A stretch of 64,000 nucleotides of DNA from Crenobacter oryzisoli (GCF_030385785.1 NZ_JAUEDK010000005.1:62001-126000); one strand, 5' to 3'; counted from the stretch's first letter, positions 54,908 through 64,000 are shown. Program-made: numbers and translations. The notes: a model not told the origin generated them from the sequence alone.

Positions 54908-57793
54908 ATGGATCTGAGCCCCCTGCTTGCGAGCTTCGCCGCCGCCTTCACCCAGGACGCCCGCCTGCTCACCCTGCAACTGGGCGACGGTGCCCGCTGG
55001 GCCGACAGCCTGCTGCCGCAGACCCTCAGCGGTGAGGAAGCGCTGTCCGAGGCCTACCGCTACCAACTCACCTGCCTGTCGCCCGACACCGAACTGGCGC
55101 TGAAGGACTTGCTCGGCCAGCCGGTGCGACTGGCGGTGCAGGGCGCCGACGGCGCCGAGGTGGTGCGCTGCGGGGTGGTGTCGTCGGCACAGGCGCTCGG
55201 CAGCGACGGCGGCTTCGCCCAGTACGGTCTGACCATCGAGCCGCCGCTGGCGCTACTGCGCCACCGCCGCACCAGCCGGGTGTTCCAGGACCAGACCGTC
55301 CCCGACATCGTCCGCCAGGTGCTGGCCGAACACCGGGCCGCCAACCCCGGCTTCGCGCGGGTGCAGCACTGGGACTTCCAGCTGTCCGGCGAGGCGCCGC
55401 TGCGCAGCTACTGCCTGCAGTACCGCGAATCCGACTACGACTTTATCGTCCGGCTGTTGCACGAGGAGGGCTACCACTGGCACTTCGTGCATGACGGCGA
55501 CGAGGGCGTGACCGAGCGAGGTAGCGCAGCGTCGCGAGGGAAGATGCCGCAAGTGACGCTGGTGGTGGCCGACGACCCCTACCGGCTGCCGGCCGCCCCA
55601 CTCACCCGGGTGCGCTTCCACCGCAGCGATGCCACCGAGGCCGAGGACGGCCTGACCGACTGGACCGGCAGCCGCCAGATCGTGCAGGGGCGGGTCAGCC
55701 TCGCCAGCTTCGACTACCAGCCGGTGACCACCCAGCACAGCGGCGACACCTCCTCCGTCGAACAGGGCGACGGCGGGGCCGCGCTGCAGGCCAGCCTGGA
55801 GGACTACGATCCGCAGGGGCTCTACTACGCCGCCGACACCGAGCAGCTCGGCCGCTACGCCCAGCTGCGCCAGCAGGCCCACGACGCCCAGGCCAAGTCG
55901 TTCGACGGCGCCGGCTCGGTGCGCGGCCTGCTGGCCGGCGCCTGGTTCCGCCTCGACGGCCACCCGGCCCACGACGCCGACCCGGCCGAGCAGCGCGAAT
56001 TCGTTGTCACCCGGCAGACCTTCACCGCCCGCAACAACCTGCCGGGCGAGCTGACCCGTCAGCTGCGCGCCGTCGCGCCCGGGTTGTTCGCGAATGAAAC
56101 CGCCGACGCCCCGGCACCGTTCCAGACCCGTTTCCAGGCGCAGCGGCGCGGCCTGCCGCTGCCGCCGGCCTATGCGCACTCCGCCCAGGCCAAACCCACC
56201 GCCCGCGGCGTGCAGACCGCCACCGTGGTCGGCCCGCGAGGCAGCGATGCCGGATCAGAACAAGCCGCAGAGGTGCACACCGACCAACACGGCCGCATCA
56301 AGGTGCAGTTCCACTGGCAGCGCCCCGACGAGCACCCGACTATCGGCGCCCACCTCGACGACAAATCGTCCTGCTGGCTGCGCGTTGCCATGCCCAGCGC
56401 CGGCGCCGGCTGGGGCCACCAGTTCATCACGCGTATTGGCCAGGAAGTGCTGGTCGACTTCATCGAGGGCGACATCGACCGCCCGGTGATTACCGGCGTG
56501 CTGTACAACGGCAGCCACCCCACCCCCGCCTTCAGCGGCGCCGGCAGCCTGCCGGCCAACAAGACGCTGTCCGGCATCCAGTCCAAGGAACACCAGGGAG
56601 GGGCCTACAACGAGCTGCTGTTCGACGACACCCCCGGCGAAGTGCGCGCCAAGCTGTCCAGCGAACACGGCAAGACCCAGCTCAACCAGGGCTACCTGAT
56701 CCACCCGAGGAGCGACGGCAAGGGCCAGCCACGCGGCGACGGTTTCGAACTGCGCACCGATCAGCACGGCGCGATCCGCGCCGCGCACGGTCTGCTGCTG
56801 ACCACCGAAGCGCAGCCCTCCGCCTCCGGCAAACAGCTGGCGCGCGAGCATGCGCAGAGCCAGCTCGACGCCGCCTTGAGTCTCAGCCAGAGCCTGGCCG
56901 AGACCGCCACCGGCCAGCTGGCCGACAGCATGGAGACCGGCCCAGAGCAAACCCAACCAGACAACAGCAAAGGCGCCAAGAAAACCGATGGCCACCTGCA
57001 CCACCACGCCGAGGCGCTCAAAGCCTGGGAGGCCGGCAGCAACACCGATCAGGACGGCAAGACCGCCAAAGACTCACTCCCTCACGACGCTTCGCTACCT
57101 CGTTCGGTCGCCGGCCAGCAACCGCTGCTGGTGCTGTCCGCCCCGGCCGGCATCGCCAGCGTCACCGAGCAGAGCCAGAGCGTCGCCGCCGGCACCAACC
57201 TCGACCTGGTCGCCCAGCGCGACACCAACCAGACCTCGGGTCGGCGCTGGATCCACAACGTCGGCCAGCACCTGAGCCTGTTCGTGGCGGGGGTGAAGGA
57301 CGCGATCAGCCTGAAACTCATCGCCGCGAAGGGGAAGGTGCAGGTCCAGGCGCAGAGTGACAGTGTGGAGATGACCGCAGATAAGGACGTCAATCTCACC
57401 GCCATCAAGGGGCAGCAACTGTTCAACGGCAAGAAGGAAGTCCTGCTGACCTGCGGTGGCGCTTATGTACGGATCAAGGATGGAAAGATAGAGCTGCATG
57501 CGCCGGGCAAGGTGAGTTTCAAGGGAGGTAGCCATGATTGGAACAGGGGAGAGTCGCTGAGCATGCCCTACAAATCCATGCTACCAAAGCCAAAGTATGA
57601 TGAAAAACTGAAACTAATACATCAAAGCACTGAGAAACCTCTTTCCGGAAAATATAAAGTCAACCTTAAAAGCGGCCACTACTTCGAAGGAATACTAGAC
57701 AAAAATGGCGAAACATCTCGCATCCTTACAGACGCTGAAGAAGAAATAGCCTCTGTCGAGATTATCCCCAATGAAATTTTCCGCATCCGTTAA
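54908..57793 (+). CDS. vgrG: T6SS spike protein VgrG with C-terminal extension
   Basis: A 961-residue VgrG. The gp27-like body spans residues about 20-440, the gp5-like OB and beta-helix region follows (EVHTDQHGRIKVQFHWQR, WLRVAMPSAGAGWGHQF, RIGQEVLVDFIEGD), then a DUF2345-type region and an extension. From about residue 877 (base 57540) the composition drops to low GC and the last about 85 residues (KPKYDEKL to NEIFRIR) look acquired. A 31-bp repeat occurs twice in opposite orientation in the coding region. The following two genes are its likely cargo. Confidence 0.95.
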   Translation: MDLSPLLASFAAAFTQDARLLTLQLGDGARWADSLLPQTLSGEEALSEAYRYQLTCLSPDTELALKDLLGQPVRLAVQGADGAEVVRCGVVSSAQALGSDGGFAQYGLTIEPPLALLRHRRTSRVFQDQTVPDIVRQVLAEHRAANPGFARVQHWDFQLSGEAPLRSYCLQYRESDYDFIVRLLHEEGYHWHFVHDGDEGVTERGSAASRGKMPQVTLVVADDPYRLPAAPLTRVRFHRSDATEAEDGLTDWTGSRQIVQGRVSLASFDYQPVTTQHSGDTSSVEQGDGGAALQASLEDYDPQGLYYAADTEQLGRYAQLRQQAHDAQAKSFDGAGSVRGLLAGAWFRLDGHPAHDADPAEQREFVVTRQTFTARNNLPGELTRQLRAVAPGLFANETADAPAPFQTRFQAQRRGLPLPPAYAHSAQAKPTARGVQTATVVGPRGSDAGSEQAAEVHTDQHGRIKVQFHWQRPDEHPTIGAHLDDKSSCWLRVAMPSAGAGWGHQFITRIGQEVLVDFIEGDIDRPVITGVLYNGSHPTPAFSGAGSLPANKTLSGIQSKEHQGGAYNELLFDDTPGEVRAKLSSEHGKTQLNQGYLIHPRSDGKGQPRGDGFELRTDQHGAIRAAHGLLLTTEAQPSASGKQLAREHAQSQLDAALSLSQSLAETATGQLADSMETGPEQTQPDNSKGAKKTDGHLHHHAEALKAWEAGSNTDQDGKTAKDSLPHDASLPRSVAGQQPLLVLSAPAGIASVTEQSQSVAAGTNLDLVAQRDTNQTSGRRWIHNVGQHLSLFVAGVKDAISLKLIAAKGKVQVQAQSDSVEMTADKDVNLTAIKGQQLFNGKKEVLLTCGGAYVRIKDGKIELHAPGKVSFKGGSHDWNRGESLSMPYKSMLPKPKYDEKLKLIHQSTEKPLSGKYKVNLKSGHYFEGILDKNGETSRILTDAEEEIASVEIIPNEIFRIR
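55511..55541 (+). repeat. 31-bp in-frame repeat in vgrG, copy 1
   Basis: A 31-base sequence starting ACCGAGCGAGG and ending GAGGGA, encoding TERGSAASRGK in a loop of the gp27-like domain. Copy 2 is inverted at 57078-57108 with three mismatches. Confidence 0.75.
57078..57108 (-). repeat. 31-bp in-frame repeat in vgrG, copy 2 (inverted)
   Basis: Reverse complement of copy 1 at 55511-55541 apart from three substitutions. Read on the plus strand it encodes SLPHDASLPRSV in the linker before the DUF2345-like region, again in frame. Confidence 0.75.
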
Positions 57794-57814
57794 ACTGGCA
57801 AACAATTAAATTTT

Positions 57815-58453
57815 ATGAAAATCAGTGTTAAACAATCAAAAACAAATACAACTGACGGCTCTGTAGTCGAAGTTTATCAAAAAACAGGAAGACCATTAAC
57901 TGATGGGGAAGAAAAAATGGCCAAATCTGTTTTTGGATCGCTAATCGATTACAACATAATAATCATACATAAAGAGAAATACATCTCCGTTCAAAATGAT
58001 CAGGTTGCCATGACCCCTTTCGGTGAGATATTTTTTGGTGAAACACACGTTGACGATTTTTCAAAAGGAAACATCGGGGTTAAAAAACACTTCATACATG
58101 AAATGGCTCATGTTTGGCAATACCAAAGCGGCAAGATAGTTGCGGCTCGTGGTTTAGCATTGTGCGTAGGAACTGGGCTATCCGATATGATGGAAGCTGC
58201 CACAAGAAATACGCCTATTGAAAAGATAACAGACACGATTAGATCTACCATCGACCCATACATCTACTCCCTCGACCCCAGAAAAAAAATAGAAGACTAC
58301 AATCTAGAGTCTCAAGCAGAAATAATTGCCGATTATTTCTGCACAATTATACTCGAACAACCACTTTATAAAGGCCTCAACAAAGAAAATCACCATAAAG
58401 CATATTTATACGAAGAGGTACTATCTAAATTTCTCGAAAAAGCGTCCATATAG
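57815..58453 (+). CDS. Candidate T6SS effector, HExxH metalloprotease-like (vgr-related)
   Basis: A 212-residue protein with a zinc-protease motif HEMAH at H95-H99 (KHFIHEMAHVWQYQ) and a possible third ligand E169 in SQAEIIADYF, a gluzincin-like layout. It resembles proteins commonly annotated vgr-related and linked to VgrG, a recollection I could not check. DNA is strongly AT-rich compared with the T6SS genes, so it was probably acquired. Position directly after vgrG, before a small membrane protein, suits a toxin. Effector function is inference. Confidence 0.65.
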   Translation: MKISVKQSKTNTTDGSVVEVYQKTGRPLTDGEEKMAKSVFGSLIDYNIIIIHKEKYISVQNDQVAMTPFGEIFFGETHVDDFSKGNIGVKKHFIHEMAHVWQYQSGKIVAARGLALCVGTGLSDMMEAATRNTPIEKITDTIRSTIDPYIYSLDPRKKIEDYNLESQAEIIADYFCTIILEQPLYKGLNKENHHKAYLYEEVLSKFLEKASI

Positions 58454-58461
58454 GGAAAACA

Positions 58462-58899
58462 ATGAAAAAATGGTCACTTGCATATTTTGCAGCCATTGTT
58501 TTTACCACTTACCTAGCTCTTTATTTTTTTTGCTATCTCAACCCAGACAGAACAGTAACAATAAAGAAATATGGGCCAGACTTACTCTTTGAATATAACC
58601 ACCAAAGAAACATCTACAGCGTTGAAATTGTCAAAAGGGTAGACGGGAGAACCATTTCATCCACACCAACAGTAGATAGAAATGGCGATCCAATGCAATT
58701 CAGAGAATCAGTGCGATTCTTTGTTAAGAATTTAGCATCACCCCTAAAAAACAACACCGTCTACGTAGCTATGCTTAGCAACAATGAGGAGAATATTGTG
58801 GTAGGTGTATTCTGCATAAAGAACAGTACTGTACTGAACATCAAAAGAGGATGGTTCCCGGAATCAGACGAACAATTCGCTAAAAGATGTTCTTCATAA
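58462..58899 (+). CDS. Candidate immunity protein, membrane-anchored (145 aa)
   Basis: A 145-residue product with one N-terminal hydrophobic segment (residues about 6-26) and a small polar domain with no recognised family. It starts eight bases after the candidate effector, shares its low GC, and would sit in the periplasm, where it could block a periplasmic metalloprotease. Immunity function is inferred only from position and topology. Confidence 0.5.
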   Translation: MKKWSLAYFAAIVFTTYLALYFFCYLNPDRTVTIKKYGPDLLFEYNHQRNIYSVEIVKRVDGRTISSTPTVDRNGDPMQFRESVRFFVKNLASPLKNNTVYVAMLSNNEENIVVGVFCIKNSTVLNIKRGWFPESDEQFAKRCSS

Positions 58900-59060
58900 C
58901 AGAACAATCAAATCACCCCCAGCTAACACACCAAGCCGTCACAATTTCAACCGACCGAAATTCAATTTCCGTACAACCACCAAAAAAATCACATCAACTA
59001 TTATTTCGATAATTGAGAAAATATACACACTCTATTTTCTAAGAAATTGACATTCACTAA

Positions 59061-60920
59061 ATGCTCGAATCCCTCCTCCCCTATTACGAACGCGAACTCG
59101 GCTACCTGCGTGAGCTGTCCGGTGAGTTCGCTCGGCGCTATCCGAAGATAGCCGGCCGCCTGCAATTGGAAGGCGACCAGTGCGAGGACCCGCATACTGA
59201 GCGGCTGATCGAGTCGTTCGCGTTTCTTGCCGCGCGCATTCACAAGAAGCAGGACGACGAGTACCCGGAGATCGCCGGCAGCTTCCTCGACGTGCTGTAC
59301 CCGCATTACCAGCGGCCGGTGCCCTCCTCCACCATCGTGCAGTTTGAATGCGACCCGCAGCGGCCGGAGATCGCCAAACGCTATCGGATCGATCGTGGCC
59401 AAGCGGTGCATGCGCCGGCGATGCAGGGGGTGGTGTGCAAGTTTCGCAGCAGCTATCCGGTGGACCTGTATCCGCTGTCACTGACACAGGCCAAGCTGGA
59501 GCTGACCAGCAGTTCGGCCTACCTGCACCGCATGGCGCCCGATGCGGCGGCGGTGCTGACGATGGAGTTCCACACCCACGGTGGGCTGCCTATCGGTGAC
59601 ATTGGCCTCGAGTCGCTGCGCTTCTTCCTCGACGGCGAGCCGGCACTGATGCACCTGCTGTACGAACTGCTGTTGTCCGACGTGCTGCGGGTGCAGGTGG
59701 GAGACGGCAGCGAGAACCCGGCCACCACGCGTGAGCTGCCGGGCAGTTGCATTCAGCCGGTGGGCTTCGGGCGCGACGAGGGGATGCTGGAATACGACGA
59801 GCGCTCGTTCCTCGGCTACCGGCTGCTGACCGAATACTTCTGCTATCCGGACAAGTTCCTGTTCGTCGACTTCCTGCGCCTAGGCGAGGTCGCGGCGCGG
59901 CTAGACGGAGAGCGGTTGGTGATCCGCTGCTTCCTCAAGGACTATCCGGACAGCGAGCGCCATGCCCGCCTGCTGGCGCAACTGCAGGCCCAGCACCTGA
60001 AACTCGGCTGCACGCCGATCGTGAACCTGTTCGTGCAACCGGGCGAACCGATCCGCGTCACCCATCAGAAGGCGAGCTACCGCGTACTGGCCGATGCGCG
60101 CAAGCAGCAGGCGTTCGAGACCATCCAGCTGCGCCGTGTGGTGCGGGTGGAAAAATCCGGCGACAGCGAGACCAGCGAGGAGATTCCGCCCTTCTACGCG
60201 ATCCGGCACGGCAGCGAGCGCAAGGCGCCGCGCTTCTACTGGCATGCCAGCCGCGAGGATTCGCCGCGAGCGGACGACAAGGGCACCGACCTGGAGCTGC
60301 ATCTGGTCGATCTGGATTTCGACCCAGTGCGCCCGGCGGCCGAGGTGCTGAGCCTTGAGCTGTTGTGCAGCAACCGCGATCTGCCGGAGCAGATTCCGTT
60401 CGGCGGCAGCCAGGCGACGCAGCGCACCGACTTCTCGCTGCCGGGCCACTCGGTAGTGAAGCGCGTCCGCCTACTGCGAAAGCCCGGTGCCAGCCAGCGC
60501 AGCCCGCTCAAGCGCGGCATGCAGTGGCGGCTGATCTCGCATCTGTCGCTCAACTACCTGTCGATCATCGACACCGGCAAGGCGGCGCTGCAGGAGATGC
60601 TGACGCTGTACAACCTGACCGATTCGCCGGTGAACGTGCGGCAGATCCAGGGCATCGTCGGCATCGCCAGCCAGGCCGCGGTGACGCGGGTGGCGGGCCG
60701 GGATTTCACCGGCTTCGTGCGCGGCACCGAGGTGGAGCTGACGCTGGACGAGGACTACTACGTCGGCGGCAGCGTCTATCTGTTTGCGGCGATCCTGGAA
60801 CGCTTCTTCGCACTGTACTGCGCGCCGAACAGCTTTACCCGACTGCGCGTGCGCACCGTCCAACGCAACGAGGAGGTAGCCTCATGGCCAGCCCGAGCCG
60901 GCGAAGCCCTCGTGATCTGA
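59061..60920 (+). CDS. tssF: T6SS baseplate protein TssF
   Basis: A 619-residue wedge subunit: the start MLESLLPYYERELGYLRELSGEFARRYPKIAGRL is diagnostic, with EDPHTERLIESFAFLAARIHKK and YPHYQRPVPS next. The C-terminal part ends in FCALYC...SFTRLRVRT. Normal GC resumes here after the cargo island. tssG overlaps its end by 37 bases. Confidence 0.95.
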   Translation: MLESLLPYYERELGYLRELSGEFARRYPKIAGRLQLEGDQCEDPHTERLIESFAFLAARIHKKQDDEYPEIAGSFLDVLYPHYQRPVPSSTIVQFECDPQRPEIAKRYRIDRGQAVHAPAMQGVVCKFRSSYPVDLYPLSLTQAKLELTSSSAYLHRMAPDAAAVLTMEFHTHGGLPIGDIGLESLRFFLDGEPALMHLLYELLLSDVLRVQVGDGSENPATTRELPGSCIQPVGFGRDEGMLEYDERSFLGYRLLTEYFCYPDKFLFVDFLRLGEVAARLDGERLVIRCFLKDYPDSERHARLLAQLQAQHLKLGCTPIVNLFVQPGEPIRVTHQKASYRVLADARKQQAFETIQLRRVVRVEKSGDSETSEEIPPFYAIRHGSERKAPRFYWHASREDSPRADDKGTDLELHLVDLDFDPVRPAAEVLSLELLCSNRDLPEQIPFGGSQATQRTDFSLPGHSVVKRVRLLRKPGASQRSPLKRGMQWRLISHLSLNYLSIIDTGKAALQEMLTLYNLTDSPVNVRQIQGIVGIASQAAVTRVAGRDFTGFVRGTEVELTLDEDYYVGGSVYLFAAILERFFALYCAPNSFTRLRVRTVQRNEEVASWPARAGEALVI

Positions 60921-61912
60921 GCGCGGAGCTACACGCCGACGCCAGCCAGTTCGGCTTCTTCCAGGCGGTGCGCCTGCTGGGCCTGGCTGCGCACAAGCGT
61001 GGCGAGCGCCGTGGCGCGCTACCGGCCAAGCTGCGTTTTCGCACGTTGGCGACGCTGTCGTTCCCGCCGAGCGAACTGGTGCGCTACCGCCCCGAGCTGC
61101 AGGAGACGCCGGCGGTAGCGCCCGTCGACGAGATGGCAGTCAGCTTCATCGGCATGACCGGCCCGTCCGGTGCCCTGCCCACCCATTACACCGAGCTACT
61201 GATCGAACGGCGCCAGCAGTACCGCGACACCAGCCTGCACGCCTTCCTCGACCTGTTCAGCCACCGCGCCACCGCGCTGTTCTACGGCGCCTGGCGCAAG
61301 TACCGCTACTGGATCGGCGTGGAAGCCGGCGAGCAAGACGGCTTCACCCGCAACCTGCTCGATCTGGGCGGCGTAGGCCTGTCGCAGCTGCGCGGCCAGC
61401 TGGGCGACGAGGTGGAGCTGGACGAGAACCTGTTCCTCTATTACGCCGGCCTGCTCAGCCAGAAACCGCTGTCGGCGCAGGCGCTGGAGACACTGGTCGA
61501 GGGGTTCTTCGGCGTGCGCGCTCGGCTGGAGCAGTTCGTCGGGCGCTGGATGAACGTGCCGGCCGACGAGCAGAGCCGGCTCGGCGGCCAGGCCTGCGAG
61601 CTGGGCGTGGCCGCCTTCGCCGGTGATCGCATTTGGGACCGCCAGACCAAGCTGCGTCTGACGCTGGGCCCACTGCGCAGCGCACAATTCGACGCGATGC
61701 AGCCGGGCGGCCCCGGCGCCGTCGCGCTGAAGGCACTGCTGCAATTCGCACTGGGCCACAGCCTGGCAGCCGACGTGACCCTGGTGCTGGACCGCATCGA
61801 TGTGCCGCCGGCCCGCCTTGCCAACGACAACGGCCTGCGCCTGGGCGGCAACTGCTGGCTCGGCCCGCAGGCTAGCGACCCCGACGACATGCGCTACGAG
61901 CTGTTGCACTGA
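60884..61912 (+). CDS. tssG: T6SS baseplate protein TssG
   Basis: A 342-residue protein beginning after GAGGAGG. The N-terminus [10 protein letters not shown] and core [42 protein letters not shown] and [13 protein letters not shown] are TssG-typical. The longer frame upstream is a shadow of tssF. It pairs with TssF as the baseplate wedge. Confidence 0.94.
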   Translation: MASPSRRSPRDLSAELHADASQFGFFQAVRLLGLAAHKRGERRGALPAKLRFRTLATLSFPPSELVRYRPELQETPAVAPVDEMAVSFIGMTGPSGALPTHYTELLIERRQQYRDTSLHAFLDLFSHRATALFYGAWRKYRYWIGVEAGEQDGFTRNLLDLGGVGLSQLRGQLGDEVELDENLFLYYAGLLSQKPLSAQALETLVEGFFGVRARLEQFVGRWMNVPADEQSRLGGQACELGVAAFAGDRIWDRQTKLRLTLGPLRSAQFDAMQPGGPGAVALKALLQFALGHSLAADVTLVLDRIDVPPARLANDNGLRLGGNCWLGPQASDPDDMRYELLH

Positions 61913-61947
61913 CCCGTTACCGATTGAATCGAACTGGAAATCACCGA

Positions 61948-64000
61948 ATGTCTATTCCGATCAAAGCGCTGATCGAGCGCCTGACCCCGACCGCCCGCCA
62001 AGCCATCGAACAGGCGGCCAGCCGCGCGCTGTCGCGCACCCATTTCGAAGTTGAGATTGAGCACGTGCTGCTGGCGCTGCTCGACCAGGACCACAATGCG
62101 GCACTGACCGCGCTGCAGGCGCTGGGCACCGACGTTGGCCGAATCGAACAGGAGCTGGAAGCGGCACTGGACGGCTTCCGCAGCGGTAACAACCGCAACC
62201 CAGTGTTGTCCGCCTGGCTGCCAAAGTGGCTGGAAAAGGCCTGGCTGCTGGCCAGCGCTGAAATGAACCAGGACACGGTATCGACGCTCGACCTGCTGCT
62301 GGCGCTGTGGCGTGACGAGGCGCTGCGTGGTGCGGTGCAAGCCAGCTCCGCCAGCCTGGTACGCCAGGACGCTGGCCGAATCCAGGGCGGTTATGCCGCG
62401 CTTCGCCAGCACGGCGGTGAGCCGGGCAATGTCGCACCGGACACCGATGCGGCGGCCGAGGCACCCGCCGCCCCGCAGGGCGAGGCCGGCCGCAAGCGCG
62501 GCAGCCCGGCGCTCGACAAGTACACCATCGACCTGACCGCCCAGGCCCGCGCCGGCAAGCTCGACTTGGTACTGGGTCGCGATGTCGAGATCCGCCAGAT
62601 GATCGACATCCTGATGCGCCGCCGCCAGAACAACCCGATCCTGACCGGCGAACCGGGCGTGGGCAAGACCGCGGTGGTCGAGGGCCTGGCGCGCAAGATC
62701 GTCGAAGGCCAGGTACCGCCGGTGCTGGCCGGCGTCTGCTTGCGCACGCTGGACCTGGGCCTGCTGCAGGCCGGTGCCAGCGTGAAGGGCGAGTTCGAGA
62801 ACCGGCTGCGCCAGGTGATCGACGAGGTGAAGGCCAGCCCGGTGCCGATCATCCTGTTCATCGACGAGGCACACACCCTGATCGGCGCCGGCGGCGCGGC
62901 CGGCCAGAACGATGCGGCCAACCTGCTGAAACCGGCGCTGGCGCGCGGCGAGCTGCGCACCATCGCCGCCACCACCTGGGCCGAGTACAAGAAGTACTTC
63001 GAGAAGGACGCCGCCCTCGCCCGCCGCTTCCAGGTGGTCAAGGTCGAGGAGCCGGCCCCCGAGGTGGCAGTGCAGATGGTGCGCGGCGTGACCGGCGCGA
63101 TGGCCGAACACCACAAGGTGGAGATCCTCAACGAGGCGGTCGCCGCCGCGGTGCATCTGTCCAGCCGTTACATCACCGGCCGCCAACTGCCGGACAAGGC
63201 GATCAGCGTGCTCGACACCGCCTGCGCCCGCGTGGCGCTGTCGCGCGCCGGCAAGCCGGGCCCGATCGAAGACGTGTCGGTGCTGATCGCCAATATCGAT
63301 CGCGAGATCGCCGCGCTGCAGCGCGAGGAAGGCCACGCCGAGCGCATCGCCGAACTGGAGGCGCGCCGCGTCGAGCTGCAGGCCGATCTGGACCAGCTGC
63401 ACGCGGCCTGGGAGGCGCAGCAGAAGCTGGTCGACGAGATCGATGCGCTCAAGCAAGGCGACGCCAAGCCGGCCAAGGGCAAGAAGGCCAGCCCGCTGCA
63501 GAGCAGGCGCAAAGAGCTGCGCGCGCTGCAGAAGACCCAGCCGCTGGCGTTCGAGTGCGTGGACGAGAGCGTGATCGCCGACGTGATCTCGGGCTGGACC
63601 GGCATCCCGCTGGGCCGCATGGTCAGCAACGAGCTGGCGCAGGTGCAACGCCTGGCTGCGCTGTTGGCCGAACGGGTGATCGGCCAGGACCACGCGCTGG
63701 CGCAGATCGCCGAGCGGGTGCAGATCGCCAAGGCCAATCTGGAGGACCCGGGCAAGCCCAAGGGCGTGTTCCTGCTGGTGGGCCCGTCCGGTGTCGGCAA
63801 GACCGAGACCGCGCTGGCGTTGGCCGAATCGCTGTACGGTGGCGAGCGCAATCTGATCACCATCAATATGTCGGAATACCAGGAGGCGCACAGCGTGTCC
63901 GGCCTGAAGGGCTCGCCGCCGGGCTATGTCGGCTACGGCGAGGGCGGCGTGCTGACCGAAGCGGTGCGCCGCAAGCCGTACTCGGTGGTGCTGCTGGACG
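61948..64000 (+). CDS. clpV: T6SS disassembly ATPase ClpV (TssH), partial at window end
   Basis: At least 684 residues of a ClpB-like AAA+ unfoldase that strips contracted sheaths. The N-domain opens [19 protein letters not shown], then Walker A GEPGVGKT, Walker [15 protein letters not shown], the middle coiled-coil and the second ATPase with GPSGVGKTE; the window ends shortly before the second Walker B is complete. Three TTGGCCGAA copies lie in it (62135, 63664, 63820). Confidence 0.95.
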   Translation, partial: MSIPIKALIERLTPTARQAIEQAASRALSRTHFEVEIEHVLLALLDQDHNAALTALQALGTDVGRIEQELEAALDGFRSGNNRNPVLSAWLPKWLEKAWLLASAEMNQDTVSTLDLLLALWRDEALRGAVQASSASLVRQDAGRIQGGYAALRQHGGEPGNVAPDTDAAAEAPAAPQGEAGRKRGSPALDKYTIDLTAQARAGKLDLVLGRDVEIRQMIDILMRRRQNNPILTGEPGVGKTAVVEGLARKIVEGQVPPVLAGVCLRTLDLGLLQAGASVKGEFENRLRQVIDEVKASPVPIILFIDEAHTLIGAGGAAGQNDAANLLKPALARGELRTIAATTWAEYKKYFEKDAALARRFQVVKVEEPAPEVAVQMVRGVTGAMAEHHKVEILNEAVAAAVHLSSRYITGRQLPDKAISVLDTACARVALSRAGKPGPIEDVSVLIANIDREIAALQREEGHAERIAELEARRVELQADLDQLHAAWEAQQKLVDEIDALKQGDAKPAKGKKASPLQSRRKELRALQKTQPLAFECVDESVIADVISGWTGIPLGRMVSNELAQVQRLAALLAERVIGQDHALAQIAERVQIAKANLEDPGKPKGVFLLVGPSGVGKTETALALAESLYGGERNLITINMSEYQEAHSVSGLKGSPPGYVGYGEGGVLTEAVRRKPYSVVLLD

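Larger units (their letters stand above)
139..63828. repeat. Dispersed 9-mer TTGGCCGAA (23 copies, both strands)
   Basis: Exact copies begin (plus-strand coordinate) at 139, 3496, 4794, 5408, 12947, 13722, 14431, 14466, 19551, 20094, 25160, 25792, 26698, 30037, 33625, 37656, 40983, 43367, 44122, 54571, 62135, 63664 and 63820. By composition about 0.5 would be expected. Seven are intergenic. In genes, nine read Leu-Ala-Glu using TTG, six read Ser-Ala-Asn/Lys on the opposite strand and one reads Val-Gly-Arg-Ile. A preceding G is common, so the extended form is GTTGGCCGAA. None lies in the low-GC vgrG cargo or the gene-poor 6.1-7.1 kb stretch. The pattern resembles DNA uptake sequences; the function is inferred. 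Confidence 0.8.

Noticed and set aside
61894-63891. A 665-codon open frame on the minus strand over clpV
   Set aside because: It is the antisense shadow of clpV in GC-rich DNA; its translation is low-complexity and no ribosome binding site or family is visible.
1-64000. tRNA, rRNA and CRISPR arrays
   Set aside because: No cloverleaf-like sequence with a terminal CCA, no rRNA segments and no regularly spaced direct repeats were seen by reading; a covariance search would be decisive.

Overview
The window is a GC-rich proteobacterial chromosome segment, most likely from a betaproteobacterium of the Neisseriales. The lineage is an inference from three things: the tgt-yajC-secD-secF order, the uvrA-MFS-ssb order, and a MutL with the DMHA(x)2E(x)4E endonuclease motif known from Neisseria. 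No rRNA, tRNA, CRISPR array or intact insertion sequence was seen.

Region 1 (1-6.1 kb) holds the tgt end, yajC-secD-secF (Sec translocon accessory complex), a DedA-family membrane protein and mutL. Region 2 (6.1-7.15 kb) is gene-poor, partly AT-rich, and carries a 113-bp element with perfect 14-bp terminal inverted repeats (MITE-like). Region 3 (7.15-25.7 kb) is housekeeping and stress metabolism: a K+-channel protein, AmtB, a GST, an isochorismatase-like hydrolase, a DUF488/GyrI-like pair, a yeast-type cytosine deaminase, sbcB, miaA, a MarR regulator, a KimA-like K+ transporter, RidA, a fatty-acid desaturase, a DUF945 protein, bfr and bfd, nudJ, a transglutaminase-like secreted protein and mnmA. 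Region 4 (25.8-42.5 kb) has a CpxRA-like two-component system divergent from a Spy-like chaperone plus secreted intradiol dioxygenase. It continues with a LysR regulator, a methionine aminotransferase/omega-amidase pair, an amino-acid binding protein, a D-2-hydroxyacid dehydrogenase, a VOC protein, uvrA, a YajR-like MFS transporter, ssb, a decayed LysR/EamA locus and cdh.

Region 5 (42.7-64 kb, continuing past the end) is a type VI secretion cluster of two divergent arms. The minus-strand arm reads M15 peptidase (TagX-like), tssM, tagF, tssB, tssC, hcp and an OmpA-like lipoprotein. The plus-strand arm reads tssJ, tssK, tssL, tssE, vgrG, a low-GC cargo pair (HExxH metalloprotease-like effector candidate and a membrane-anchored immunity candidate), tssF, tssG and clpV. 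tssA and a PAAR gene are not visible here.

The most unusual signal is window-wide. The 9-mer TTGGCCGAA occurs 23 times on the two strands by my count, about 0.5 being expected by composition. It is enriched between genes, forms inverted pairs in terminator-like hairpins, and in coding DNA uses TTG in Leu-Ala-Glu. This resembles a DNA-uptake-sequence-like repeat with a core different from the Neisseria DUS. A second unusual signal is a 31-bp sequence present twice, in opposite orientation and in frame, inside vgrG.
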